This document shows, one piece after another, positions 1 through 8,362 of a stretch of DNA of 64,000 nt. The stretch spans positions 5,766,001 to 5,830,000 of the forward strand of contig NZ_BAAAWU010000001.1 in the NCBI RefSeq assembly GCF_039535235.1, given 5' to 3'. A program made the translations under genes and the position numbers. A model generated the notes under the pieces. It was not told the origin of the DNA. It did not search any database and saw only the letters and a list, made by a program, of their open reading frames with translations. How positions within the stretch are numbered: the stretch's first letter is position 1; each line of letters opens with the position of its first letter. Source of the DNA: Streptomyces roseoviridis. GTDB taxonomy: Bacteria; Actinomycetota; Actinomycetes; Streptomycetales; Streptomycetaceae.

Positions 1-1046
1 GCGTACGCGCCCGAGTCGAGGTCCAGGGCGTAGGAGGTCTCGGGCGTGCGCCAGGTGACCAGGCGCCCGGCGATCCGCAGCTGGTCCATGCCGTCGGCGG
101 CGGGGGAGGCCGTCACGGCGGCCCAGGGCCGGGCCTCGCCCGTGCGCCACACCATCAGCCGGGGCGCGGTCTCGCCCGCCACCCACGCCCACGTGGTGCC
201 GTCGGAGACGAGGGAGCGGACGTCGCGCAGGGCGGCGATCGGCGGGGGCAGCGCGGCCGTCCGGCCGTCCGCGAGGGAGACGGCCGCCGCCCGCGTCCGG
301 TCACCCGCGGCCTCCCGCCACACCAGCAGGCCGCCGGCCGCGAACGGCGTGTCGAGGACGCCGGTGTGCCACGGGCGCGCGTGCCCGCCGTCCGCCGGGG
401 CGGCGAACACGGTCGCCTTTCCCGCGCCCGTGCCCTGCGCCCACAGCACGGTGCCGTCGTGGACGACGGGCCGGGGGAGCGGGCCCGGCATGTCGGCGCG
501 GGCGAGGCGCCGGGACCTGCCGGTCGTCGCGTCCCACACGTACAGGCTCCAGGGACTGTCGAGCGTCCGGCCCTCCAGGACGGCGAAGGCGGCCCAGCGG
601 CGTCCGTCGAAGTCGGCGGCGAGCAGCTGGTGTTCGACGGGGTCGGCGAACCGGAGCAGCGTCCGCGGTGACGTTTCGCCCGGGCGGACGAGGACGGCCC
701 GGCGCCCCCGCGCACCGGTGAGCTGGAGTGCGGTCCAGCCCGGCCCCGTGTCCGCGAGCACCGGGCGCTCCCCGGTCGGCGGCCGGTACGCGCCGTCGGC
801 GAACGCGCCCCGCCACGCGGCGGGCAGCGGCACCTCGCAGGCTCCGCCCCGTGCCGGTGCGGGGCCCGGTGCGGTGGCCGAGGCGGGAGCGGTGCCCGGA
901 ACGGGGGACGGGGGAGTGGCGGAGGGGGCGGAAGCCGCGGTGGCAGGCTTCGGGACGGGGGCGGGTCCGCCGACTCCCGGCGAGCACCCCATGAGGAGGG
1001 CGCCCGCCAGGAGAAGGCAGCGGACGTGCCTACCAGACGTAGCCAC
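1..1046 (-). CDS. Putative beta-propeller lipoprotein (3' end outside window)
   Basis: Exported lipoprotein of unknown role; the C-terminus lies beyond the window. Translation from GTG at 1046 gives a short signal peptide with a lipobox (LLMGC, lipidated Cys about residue 22), then a Pro/Ala/Ser-rich linker to about residue 60. After that come repeated strand-turn segments rich in W, such as LYVWDATTGR, GTVLWAQG, TTWAWVAG and LVTWRTPE, spaced like WD40/TolB-type propeller blades. The start codon overlaps the end of the upstream secreted C39-like peptidase gene, so the two are probably translationally coupled and may act together outside the membrane. No catalytic motif is visible. A binding or scaffold role is inferred from the fold only. 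Confidence 0.8.
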   Translation of the reverse strand, partial: MATSGRHVRCLLLAGALLMGCSPGVGGPAPVPKPATAASAPSATPPSPVPGTAPASATAPGPAPARGGACEVPLPAAWRGAFADGAYRPPTGERPVLADTGPGWTALQLTGARGRRAVLVRPGETSPRTLLRFADPVEHQLLAADFDGRRWAAFAVLEGRTLDSPWSLYVWDATTGRSRRLARADMPGPLPRPVVHDGTVLWAQGTGAGKATVFAAPADGGHARPWHTGVLDTPFAAGGLLVWREAAGDRTRAAAVSLADGRTAALPPPIAALRDVRSLVSDGTTWAWVAGETAPRLMVWRTGEARPWAAVTASPAADGMDQLRIAGRLVTWRTPETSYALDLDSGAY

Positions 1047-1878
1047 GGCCGCCCATGATGGTGGTGATCGTGTCGGACGAGATGTGCGCCGACTTCGGTA
1101 CGGACGCGGCCCACGAGATGACGCTGGTGCTCACCCCGCCCACCGGGTCCAGGTAGTTGACCTGCCCGGCGGCCGTGTCGGTGTTGTAGCCGTCGATCGC
1201 CACCCAGTGGAAGATCTCGATGTTCGGGTGCCCCACGAGGTGGGGGCCGCCCGGCACCTCCCAGGCGTTGCCCGCGATCGCGTAGTCGTGGTCGGTGTTG
1301 TGCGTGATGTGCTGCTTGAAGTTGGTCTTGTCGGTCGCGGTCGGGGTGTAGGGCAGTGCCTTCGGTACGTAACCGGCGCCGGGCAGGCGGTGGTTGAGCG
1401 CGTCGGCCATCGGGTAGCCGGTCGGGCTCGGCACGTTGATGTTGATCCCGTACCAGGCGGTGCCGTTGGTGTTCGTCTTGAGCAGGGTCGCCGCGTCCTG
1501 CTGCGAGCGGCCGGCGACCTCGTCGTAGGCGGACTGCGCGATCACCAGGGTGGCCGGGCCGCACCAGTAGGAGGTCTTCTGCGACTGGTGGATGCCGCCG
1601 GACAGCTTGTACCCGGCGAGCGCACCGGCGGCACCCAGGGTGCGCACCCGCTCGTACGTTCTCGCCGCCTCGGCCTGCTTGGCGTCGGCGAGCCGCCGCT
1701 GGGCGGGCGTCAGGCGCTGGGGCCCGAGGGTGTCGACGGCAGCTTTGTACGCGGCGCCGGGCGCCGTCTCGGGCACCGGCCGACCGGTCGAGGCCGCCGA
1801 GGAGGCGGGGGCGGTGGTGACGGCGGTCAGCAGTGCGGCGGCGCCGAGGACGGCGACGCGGACATGGGTGGGGGTCAT
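1030..1878 (-). CDS. Secreted C39-like papain-fold cysteine peptidase
   Basis: Predicted extracellular cysteine peptidase of the C39_2 type, 282 aa. The ATG at 1878 is preceded by AGGAGA. A hydrophobic signal peptide ending near ASSAAS covers residues 1-30. The mature part has the expected papain-like order: SYWCGPATL with nucleophile Cys about 106, HWVAIDGYN with His about 224, and DPVGG with the Asp/Asn position about 244. Unlike bacteriocin-processing C39 domains it is not fused to an ABC transporter, so it is likely a free secreted hydrolase. A stretch of about 60 residues rich in A, R and E (about 40-95) before the Cys could be a propeptide. It is followed directly by a lipoprotein gene. 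Substrate unknown. Confidence 0.88.
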   Translation of the reverse strand: MTPTHVRVAVLGAAALLTAVTTAPASSAASTGRPVPETAPGAAYKAAVDTLGPQRLTPAQRRLADAKQAEAARTYERVRTLGAAGALAGYKLSGGIHQSQKTSYWCGPATLVIAQSAYDEVAGRSQQDAATLLKTNTNGTAWYGININVPSPTGYPMADALNHRLPGAGYVPKALPYTPTATDKTNFKQHITHNTDHDYAIAGNAWEVPGGPHLVGHPNIEIFHWVAIDGYNTDTAAGQVNYLDPVGGVSTSVISWAASVPKSAHISSDTITTIMGGRGYVW

Positions 1879-2439
1879 CGCACTCTCCTGTCCGAAGTGG
1901 GGGGAGGGGCGGCCGAGAACGAGCCGCTGCGGGGGAGTGTGACGGTCCGGCGCCCCAGCTGACAGAGGGCACGACGTAATCACGGGGACCAACATTGGGC
2001 GCACCAAAGGCGCCGCCTCCGACCAGCGGAGACCTCCGCCGACAGCGCCCGCCCGGACCACGGTTTTCGGCGCCCGGACGCGGGGACGCGGGGCGCGGGA
2101 TGCGGCGGCGCGAGGGTGCGGGGTGCGGGGTGCGGGACGCCGGGTCCCGCGGACGCGGGGACGGGCGGGCGCCAGAGTGCGGGGCCCGGGCAGGGGCTCG
2201 CGGCCCGTACCCCGTCCGACCGGCCCCCGCCCCCGCCGCTGCGGAATCGGTGCCCGGCCACCCCGCTCCCGGCCCCCTCGGCGCCACTCGCCCCGAGGTG
2301 GCGGGGCCCATCCGCGCTGCGGATTCCGTCGTGGTCCCGCAGGGCGAGAAGTGCCTGTTCGGAGCGGTGACCACGGCGCCGAGCCGTACCGGCTCCCACC
2401 TCCGTCAGGAGCCACGGGCCCCGGCTACAGTCACCGCCC
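1879..2439. other. Divergent intergenic region, no gene seen
   Basis: 561 bases between the divergent peptidase and cupin genes. No frame here has the codon bias of the neighbours or a plausible ribosome site. The part near the peptidase (about 1970-2010) is less GC-rich and is the likely minus-strand promoter region. The middle (2080-2220) is strongly G-biased on the plus strand and holds a G-tract repeat. Just before the cupin start a TACAGT hexamer lies 8 bases from the ATG. Confidence 0.6.
2114..2136 (+). repeat. G-tract tandem repeat, quadruplex-type motif
   Basis: Four G runs (3, 4, 4 and 3 bases) are separated by three identical TGC loops, giving a TGCGGGG heptamer repeat. This fits the simple G3+N1-7 quadruplex pattern on the plus strand. 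It lies in the intergenic region between the C39-like peptidase and cupin genes. Confidence 0.6.
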
Positions 2440-2796
2440 ATGACCACACACGCGCAGCCCTCCTTCGCCGTCCACATCCCCGACGCCGAGCTCGAGCCCG
2501 AGCCGCTCGACCCGGGTCAGATCCTGTCCGGCAGCCCCGAGGTGACCGGCAAGGTCCTGTGGGAGTCCGCCGACGGAAAGCAGATCCGCGGCATCTGGCA
2601 GATCACCCCGGGGGTGGTCACCGACACCGAGGCGAACGAGCTCTTCGTCGTCGTCAGCGGCCGTGCCACGGTCGCCGTCGAGGGCGGCGACACCCTGGAG
2701 ATCGGGCCCGGAGACGCCTGCGTGCTGCGCGAGGGCGACCGCACCACGTGGACGGTGCACGAGACCCTGCGCAAGGCGTACCACATCAGTCTCTGA
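2440..2796 (+). CDS. Small cupin-domain protein (DUF861/EutQ-like)
   Basis: 118-residue single-domain cupin. The segments NELFVVVSGRATVAVEGGDTLEIGPGDACVLREGDRTTW-type order (residues about 66-105) match the two conserved cupin strands: an E in place of the usual metal His cluster, then the PGD turn. The family (cupin_3) includes sugar-related and ethanolamine-associated cupins, but nothing here identifies a substrate. Start ATG 2440; no clear Shine-Dalgarno is seen, but a TACAGT -10-like hexamer lies 8 bases upstream, so a leaderless or nearly leaderless mRNA is plausible. Monocistronic, followed by a 269-base gap before the metallophosphoesterase operon. Confidence 0.88.
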   Translation: MTTHAQPSFAVHIPDAELEPEPLDPGQILSGSPEVTGKVLWESADGKQIRGIWQITPGVVTDTEANELFVVVSGRATVAVEGGDTLEIGPGDACVLREGDRTTWTVHETLRKAYHISL

Positions 2797-2847
2797 GGCG
2801 CGGGACGGTCCCGGTCCCCTCGGGGAGAAGCCGCGTAGAGGGTCTGG

Positions 2848-2862
2848 TAGGAAACTTTCCTA
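2848..2862. promoter_or_regulatory. Palindromic operator before the phosphoesterase operon
   Basis: TAGGAAACTTTCCTA is a perfect inverted repeat around one central base, and unusually AT-rich for this genome. A TAGCAT -10-like hexamer starts at 2868, so the palindrome would sit between -35 and -10, a repressor position. The TAGGAAA/TTTCCTA shape resembles operators of ROK-family sugar regulators of actinomycetes; that link is from memory and not certain. Confidence 0.6.
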
Positions 2863-3065
2863 TCAGCTAGCATCCCGGGCGGCGGCTTGGCGCGGCGCCC
2901 GTTCCCCGACGTGCTCGGGGCGCGGGCGTGACGCGCTCAGTGAGAGCTCTGACCCGGCCGCCACGCACCGCGGCACGCCCTCCGGCGCCCGACGCCGGCG
3001 GACCGGGCCGCGTTGCCCGCACCGGTGCCCAGCTCTCATCCTTCCCAGGCAAGGGAGTCACAGGT

Positions 3066-4403
3066 ATGCGCCCGCACGCCTCAGCCCCACCGCACCGCCC
3101 CGTCCTGACCCTCCTCCTCGCCGCCGTGCTGCTCGTCACCGGCGGCCTGCTGCTCGCCTCGCCCGGCCGCGCCGACGCCGCCGACCCGCTCCTCTCCCGC
3201 GGCAAGCCCGCCACCTCCTCCTCGGACGAGGACTCGACCCTCACCCCCGACAAGGCCTTCGACGGCAACCCCGCCACCCGCTGGGCCAGCGCCGAGGGCT
3301 CCGACCCCCAGTGGCTCCGCGTCGACCTCGGCACCACCGCCTCCGTCTCCCGCGTCCGCCTCTCCTGGGAGGTCGCCTACGCCAAGGCGTACCGCGTCGA
3401 GATCTCCGCCGACGGAGTCACCTGGACCACGCTCGCCACCGAGACCGCCGGCAACGGCGGCACGGACGACTGGACCGGACTCACCGGCAAGGGCCGCCAC
3501 CTCCGCGTCTACGGAACCGCCCGCGGCACCTCGTACGGCTACTCCCTCTGGGAGATGGAGGTCTACGGCATCGCCGACGGCACCACCCCGCCGCCCACCA
3601 CCGGCGCCTTCACGGCCGTCGCCGCCGGCGACATCGCCGCCCAGTGCACCGCCTCCAGCAGCTCCTGCGCCCACCCCAAGACCGCAGCGCAGGCCCAGCG
3701 GATCAACCCGAAGTTCTATCTGACGATGGGCGACAACCAGTACGACGACGCCCGGCTGTCCGACTTCCGGAACTACTACGACAAGACCTGGGGTGCCTTC
3801 AAGGCCAAGACGCGGCCCGCGCCCGGCAACCACGAGACCTACGACCCCGCCGGCTCCCTGGCCGGCTACAAGTCGTACTTCGGCGCGATCGCCTACCCGG
3901 CGGGCAAGCCCTACTACAGCTACGACGAGGGCAACTGGCACTTCATCGCCCTCGACTCCAACTCCTTCGACGACCCCGCCCAGATCCAGTGGCTGAAGGA
4001 CGACCTCGCCCGCACCACCAAGGGCTGTGTCGCCGCCTACTTCCACCACCCGCTCTACTCCTCGGGCGGCCACGGCAACGACCCCGTCTCCAAGCCCGTC
4101 TGGCGGATCCTCTACGCCGCCAAGGCCGACCTGGTCCTCAACGGGCACGACCACCACTACGAGCGCTTCGCCCCGCAGGACCCGGACGGCCGGGCCACCT
4201 CCGACGGGATCGTCGAGATCGTCGGCGGCATGGGCGGCGCCGAGCCGTACCCCATCGAGACCGTCCAGCCCAACAGCCAGAAGCGGATCAGCGGCACTTA
4301 CGGGGTGCTGAAGCTGGACTTCACCGACACCACGTACACCTGGCAGTACGTCGGCACCGACGGCCAGGTCAAGGACGCCGGCCCGACCTACACCTGCCAC
4401 TGA
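3066..4403 (+). CDS. Secreted F5/8-type discoidin-metallophosphoesterase
   Basis: Extracellular phosphoesterase, 445 aa. The ATG at 3066 follows AAGGGAGT. Signal peptide at residues 1-38 (…RADAAD). Residues about 40-170 form an F5/8 type C (discoidin) carbohydrate-binding domain, seen in KAFDGNPATRWAS, LRVDLG and the closing WEMEVYG. After a PPPTTG linker, residues 182-440 are a calcineurin-like metallophosphoesterase with GDI (188), GDN (222), GNHE (254), HHPL (327) and GHDHH (360). The first motif lacks the usual GDxH histidine. Likely acts on a phosphorylated, polymer-bound substrate at the cell surface. First gene of a three-gene operon; its TGA overlaps the next ATG. Confidence 0.9.
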   Translation: MRPHASAPPHRPVLTLLLAAVLLVTGGLLLASPGRADAADPLLSRGKPATSSSDEDSTLTPDKAFDGNPATRWASAEGSDPQWLRVDLGTTASVSRVRLSWEVAYAKAYRVEISADGVTWTTLATETAGNGGTDDWTGLTGKGRHLRVYGTARGTSYGYSLWEMEVYGIADGTTPPPTTGAFTAVAAGDIAAQCTASSSSCAHPKTAAQAQRINPKFYLTMGDNQYDDARLSDFRNYYDKTWGAFKAKTRPAPGNHETYDPAGSLAGYKSYFGAIAYPAGKPYYSYDEGNWHFIALDSNSFDDPAQIQWLKDDLARTTKGCVAAYFHHPLYSSGGHGNDPVSKPVWRILYAAKADLVLNGHDHHYERFAPQDPDGRATSDGIVEIVGGMGGAEPYPIETVQPNSQKRISGTYGVLKLDFTDTTYTWQYVGTDGQVKDAGPTYTCH

Positions 4404-5740
4404 TGTACCTCGCGACCACCGGTCGCCCGAGCGTGCCGCCCGCCCCTTCGGGGGCGCGGCGGCGCGTCTCCGGCACCGTCCTCGCCCTCGGCACGGTCAG
4501 TCTGGTCACCGACGTGTCCTCCGAGATGGTCACGGCCGTCCTGCCGCTCTACCTGGTGCTCGGACTCGGCCTCACGCCCCTTCAGTTCGGCTTCCTCGAC
4601 GGCCTCTTCAACGGCGCCACCGCGCTCGTACGGCTCGCCGGCGGCCACGTCGCCGACCGGGGCGGCCACCACAAGAGAGTCGCCGGAGTCGGCTACGCGC
4701 TGTCCGCCTGCTCCCGGCTCGGCCTGCTCCTCGCGGGCGGCGCGGCCGGCTGGATCGCCACCGCGCTCGCCGCGGACCGGCTCGGCAAGGGCATCCGGAC
4801 CGCCCCGCGCGACGCCCTCATCACCCTCGACAGCCCGCCCGACGGCCTCGGCCGCGCCTTCGGCGTCCACCGGGCCATGGACACCACCGGCGCGCTCCTC
4901 GGCCCCCTGGCCGCCTTCGCGCTCCTGTGGGCCACCGCCGACGCGTACGACGCCGTCTTCGTCGTCAGCTTCTGCACGGGGCTGCTCGGTGTGCTGCTCC
5001 TCGTCGTCCTCGTCCCCGGCGGACGCAGGACGGTGGCCGCACCGGCCGGCACCGGGCACGGTCACCGGGGCGTACGGCCGCGCACCACCTGGCGCGAGCT
5101 CACCGCGCCGCTCCGGCTGCCCGGCGTGCGCCGGGTCACGCTCGGCGCGGCCCTGCTCGGTGCGGTCACCGTCGGCGACGCCTTCCTCTACCTGCTGCTC
5201 CAGCACCGGACCGACCTGGCCGTCACCTGGTTCCCGTTCCTGCCGCTCGGCGCGTCGGCCGCCTATCTGCTGCTCGCCGTACCGGCCGGACGCCTCGCCG
5301 ACCGCATCGGCCGACGGCGCCCCTTCCTGTACGGGCACGGGGCCCTGCTCCTCGCCCTCGGCCTGCTCCTCGCCCCGGTGCCCGGCCCCGTCCTCCTCGT
5401 GGGCGTCCCGACCCTGATCGGGGTGTTCTACGCGGCCACGGACGGGGTCCTGATGGCGCTCACCGGCCCGCTGCTCCCGCCCGCGCGCCGGGCGAGCGGG
5501 CTCGCCCTCGTCCAGACGGCCCAGGCACTGGCCAAGGTGGCCGCCGCCACCGGCTTCGGCGCCGCGTGGACCCTGTGGGGTCCCACGACCGCGCTCGCCC
5601 TCGCCGCGGCGGGGCTCGCGACCGCCCTGTGCTGCGCCGTGCGGCTGCTCCCCGCGGGCGCGGCGGAGCCCGCCGGGGCGTCCCGGGTGTCCGGGCCCGC
5701 CGGTCCGTCCCCCTCGTCCCGAGAAAGGGAACCGTCATGA
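4403..5740 (+). CDS. MFS transporter
   Basis: Twelve-helix major facilitator, 445 aa. It opens with TVSLVTDVSSEMVTAVLPLY, a signature common to a bacterial MFS permease subgroup. The loop 2-3 motif GHVADRGGHHKR (about 75-87) and the equivalent GRLADRIGRRRP loop in the second half are both present, the two halves being joined by an Arg-rich linker near residue 220. The ATG overlaps the stop of the phosphoesterase gene (TGATG) and its own stop overlaps the next start (ATGA), so the three are co-translated. Substrate not recognisable; context suggests a product or by-product of the secreted phosphoesterase, or export. Confidence 0.88.
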   Translation: MYLATTGRPSVPPAPSGARRRVSGTVLALGTVSLVTDVSSEMVTAVLPLYLVLGLGLTPLQFGFLDGLFNGATALVRLAGGHVADRGGHHKRVAGVGYALSACSRLGLLLAGGAAGWIATALAADRLGKGIRTAPRDALITLDSPPDGLGRAFGVHRAMDTTGALLGPLAAFALLWATADAYDAVFVVSFCTGLLGVLLLVVLVPGGRRTVAAPAGTGHGHRGVRPRTTWRELTAPLRLPGVRRVTLGAALLGAVTVGDAFLYLLLQHRTDLAVTWFPFLPLGASAAYLLLAVPAGRLADRIGRRRPFLYGHGALLLALGLLLAPVPGPVLLVGVPTLIGVFYAATDGVLMALTGPLLPPARRASGLALVQTAQALAKVAAATGFGAAWTLWGPTTALALAAAGLATALCCAVRLLPAGAAEPAGASRVSGPAGPSPSSREREPS

Positions 5741-6732
5741 CCGAAGGGACCACGGCGAACGGCCAGGCCCGCCGTCGCCTCTGGGCGCTCGTCCTCGGCG
5801 TGCTGCTGCTCGCCGGCGGGGCCACCGCCTACACCCTGCGGGCGGCTGCCGACCGCCCCGGCGCCGCCGCGGCCCCCGCCGACGAGGGCTTCACCCTCGA
5901 CGGTCCGGCGGGCACCCTCTGGTTCCGCGACACCGCGAGCGGGCGCGTCGCCCGCCAGGAGCCGTCCGCGCCCGGGGGCCGTGCCGCGCTCGGGCCGCGC
6001 TGCGACCGCTTCCACGCCGCGGGCGGCACCGCGCTCTGCCTCCAGCTGCGCCCCGGGGTCCCGGCCCGCTCGTACGTGATCGTCCTGGACCGGCGGCTAC
6101 GAGAACTGCGCAGGATGAGCCTGCCCGGCATCCCCAACCGGGCCCGCGTCTCCGCCTCCGGCCGGGTGCTCGCCTGGACCACCTTCGCGACCGGCGACTC
6201 CTACGCCACCTCCGCCTTCTCCACCCGCACCTCGATCCTCGACCTGCGCACCGGCTACCTGATCAAGAACATCGAGCAGATCCCGCTCACCCTGAACGGG
6301 CGCCGCCACCACGCTCCCGACGTGAACTACTGGGGCGTCAGCTTCGCCCGCGACGACAACCGCTTCTACGCCACCGTCTCCACCCAGGGACGCACCCATC
6401 TCGTGGAGGGCGATCTGCGGGCGTGGAAGGCGCGCGCCCTCAAGGAGAACGTCGAGTGCCCGTCGCTCTCCCCGGACGGCACCCGGATCGCCTACAAGAA
6501 GAAGGTCTCGGAGGACACCCGCGCACCCTGGCGTCTGCACGTCCTCGACCTCGCCACCCTCCGCGAGCATCCGCTCGCCGAATCGCGCTCGATAGACGAC
6601 CAGGCCGCCTGGACCGGTCCCGGCACCCTGGCCTACGCCCATGAGGGAGCGGTGTGGAGCGTGCCCGCCGACGGCACGGGCGCCCCGCGCCGGGTCGTGG
6701 CCGGGGCGAGCTCACCGGCGGTGCCGCGATGA
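5737..6732 (+). CDS. Membrane-anchored TolB-like beta-propeller protein
   Basis: 331 aa. A cytoplasmic N-terminus of about 14 residues is followed by one transmembrane helix (about 15-33, LWALVLGVLLLAGGATAYTL) that would display the rest outside. The external part has propeller-type blades: GTLWFRDTASGRVARQE, SRTSILDLRTGY-like, SFARDDNRFYATV, CPSLSPDGTRIAYKKK (a classic TolB/PD40 strand), WRLHVLDLATLREHPL and GTLAYAHEGAVWSV. ATG at 5737 overlaps the MFS stop and follows GAAAGGGAACC. No enzyme motif. Probably a sensing or binding partner of the co-encoded phosphoesterase and transporter. Confidence 0.85.
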   Translation: MTEGTTANGQARRRLWALVLGVLLLAGGATAYTLRAAADRPGAAAAPADEGFTLDGPAGTLWFRDTASGRVARQEPSAPGGRAALGPRCDRFHAAGGTALCLQLRPGVPARSYVIVLDRRLRELRRMSLPGIPNRARVSASGRVLAWTTFATGDSYATSAFSTRTSILDLRTGYLIKNIEQIPLTLNGRRHHAPDVNYWGVSFARDDNRFYATVSTQGRTHLVEGDLRAWKARALKENVECPSLSPDGTRIAYKKKVSEDTRAPWRLHVLDLATLREHPLAESRSIDDQAAWTGPGTLAYAHEGAVWSVPADGTGAPRRVVAGASSPAVPR

Positions 6733-6749
6733 CGGCAGGGCGGTAAATC

Positions 6750-6882
6750 CGGGATGTCGATGCCGGACGTCGGACGTTGGCTATCGGATATCGGATGTTG
6801 GATCCCATGTCCGGCAGGTCGGGTGATCGACGCCGGGGATGGGATCCGATATCCGGGACATCCAATATCGGATCCAATATCG
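6750..6882. repeat. Palindromic GGATATC-type repeat cluster between convergent genes
   Basis: An AT-rich island made of GGATATC, GGATGTT and GGATCC units in both orientations. The left copy at 6786-6808 reads GGATATC-GGATGTT-GGATCCCAT; the right copy at 6839-6854 is the inverse of GGATATC-GGATCCCAT, lacking one heptamer. Further inverted units lie at 6858-6882. It can form a long stem in either strand and lies between two convergent genes, so a bidirectional transcription stop is the simplest role. Confidence 0.6.
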
Positions 6883-6892
6883 CGACCCGCGC

Positions 6893-8197
6893 TCAGCCTC
6901 GCCGCACCGCTCCCCGCACCGCCAGCAGTGTCATCGGCGCCAGCAGGAGCGCTCCGATGACGTTCAGCCAGCCATATCCCGCCTGGGAGACGATCAGTCC
7001 CGCCGCGAGCCCGCCGAGACCGGCGCAGGTGTTCATGGTGAAGTCCGAGAGGCCCTGGACGGCGGCCCTGGCCGCCTGGGGCACCGAGTCGGTCAGGAGC
7101 GCCGAGCCCGAGACGAGCCCCGCCGACCAGCCGAGGCCCAGGACGAAGAGCCCGAGGGCGACCTGGCCGTGGCGGGGACCGGCCGTGCCGGCGAGGAGGG
7201 CCGCCACCGCGATCAGCGCCACGGCGAGACCGATCACCGTGAGCCGGCCGAGCCGGTCGGACAGCCAGCCCATCACGGGCGAGAAGGCGTACATGCCCGC
7301 GATGTGCCCGCTGATCACCAGGCCGATCAGCCGGATGTCCGCTCCGTGGTGGGTGAGCGCGACCGGGGTCATCGACATGATCGACACCATCGCGGTGTGC
7401 GAGCCGGCCACGGCCACCAGGGCGAGCCGGGCCCGTGAGGACTCCCGTACCGCCCGCATCCCCGCCTTCAGGGACCGGCCGTCCGCCGTCTCCGCCTCGT
7501 CGGGGCCGGCCAGCGCGCGGGCGGTCAGCAACGGGTCCGGGCGCAGCAGCAGCGCCACCATGACGGCGGCGGCCACGAACACGCCCGACGCCCAGACGAA
7601 CGGCCCGGCCGCCGCCGGGATGCCGAGACCGGCGACGCTCTCACCGGCCGGAGCGGCGATGTTGGGACCGAGGACCGCCCCGATGGTGGTGGCCCACACC
7701 ACCGTGGAGATGGCCCTCGCCCGGCGGTCCGGCTCGGCGAGGTCGGCGGCGGCGAACCGGGCGGCGAGGTTGGCCGAGGAACCGGCGCCGAAGCCGACCA
7801 GGCCCGCCAGGAGCAGCGGGAAGTTGCCGAGGACGGCGCCGAGGACGGCGACGCCCGCACCGAGGGCGCCGACGAGATACGCGAGGACCAGTCCGGCCCG
7901 GCGTCCCCGCCGGGCCATCAGCGAGGCCAGCGGCATCGCGAGCAGGGCGGGCCCGGCGACCGAGGCCGTCGACGCGAGCCCCGACAGCGCCTCCGTACCG
8001 CTGACCTCCGTGGCCAGGACCGCGGCGAGCGCGAAGCCGATGGCGATGCCGAGCCCGCCGAGGATCTGCGTGGCGATCAGCACCGCCTGGATGCGGCGCC
8101 GCAGGGCGGGAAGCCCGGCAGGGGAGGAGCCGGGCAGGGATATCGCGGTCGACGGGAGCGCGCCAGGGGCGTCAGGAGCGTCAGGGGCGTTGGTCAC
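6893..8197 (-). CDS. MFS transporter
   Basis: Twelve-helix MFS protein, 434 aa, with an N-terminal hydrophilic tail of about 35 residues rich in A, P and D. Motif SLMARRGRRAGLV (about 92-105) is the loop 2-3 signature; MGWLSDRLGRLTV is its counterpart in the second half. The charged loop GPDEAETADGRSLKAGM separates the two six-helix halves. The start is GTG 8197; no clear ribosome site precedes it, and the alternative starts lie within the tail, so the N-terminus is uncertain. Monocistronic. Substrate unknown; drug or metabolite efflux is the usual guess for this subgroup. Confidence 0.85.
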   Translation of the reverse strand: MTNAPDAPDAPGALPSTAISLPGSSPAGLPALRRRIQAVLIATQILGGLGIAIGFALAAVLATEVSGTEALSGLASTASVAGPALLAMPLASLMARRGRRAGLVLAYLVGALGAGVAVLGAVLGNFPLLLAGLVGFGAGSSANLAARFAAADLAEPDRRARAISTVVWATTIGAVLGPNIAAPAGESVAGLGIPAAAGPFVWASGVFVAAAVMVALLLRPDPLLTARALAGPDEAETADGRSLKAGMRAVRESSRARLALVAVAGSHTAMVSIMSMTPVALTHHGADIRLIGLVISGHIAGMYAFSPVMGWLSDRLGRLTVIGLAVALIAVAALLAGTAGPRHGQVALGLFVLGLGWSAGLVSGSALLTDSVPQAARAAVQGLSDFTMNTCAGLGGLAAGLIVSQAGYGWLNVIGALLLAPMTLLAVRGAVRRG

Positions 8198-8362
8198 TTA
8201 CGCATAGTGCCAGCCCGCCCTCGCCGGGGGAACGTCCGGTGCGCCGTTCGGCCGCCGACCGCGCCCGCTGAGCCCCCGCGCCCCGTGAAGCCCTCACCCC
8301 GCTAAACCCTCGCACCCCGCGAGGCCCCGCGCTCCCCGCCGGCCCCCAGCGGGCCGTCCGGC

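Noticed and set aside
1980..2477. Minus-strand open frames in the 1879-2439 gap
   Set aside because: Composition is low complexity (P, R, A, G) with no signal, motif or ribosome site; they arise from high GC alone.
2663..4402. In-frame extension of the MFS gene upstream to 2663
   Set aside because: It runs through the phosphoesterase gene in another frame and encodes Arg/Pro-rich sequence without motifs; the MFS start overlaps the TGA at 4401-4403.
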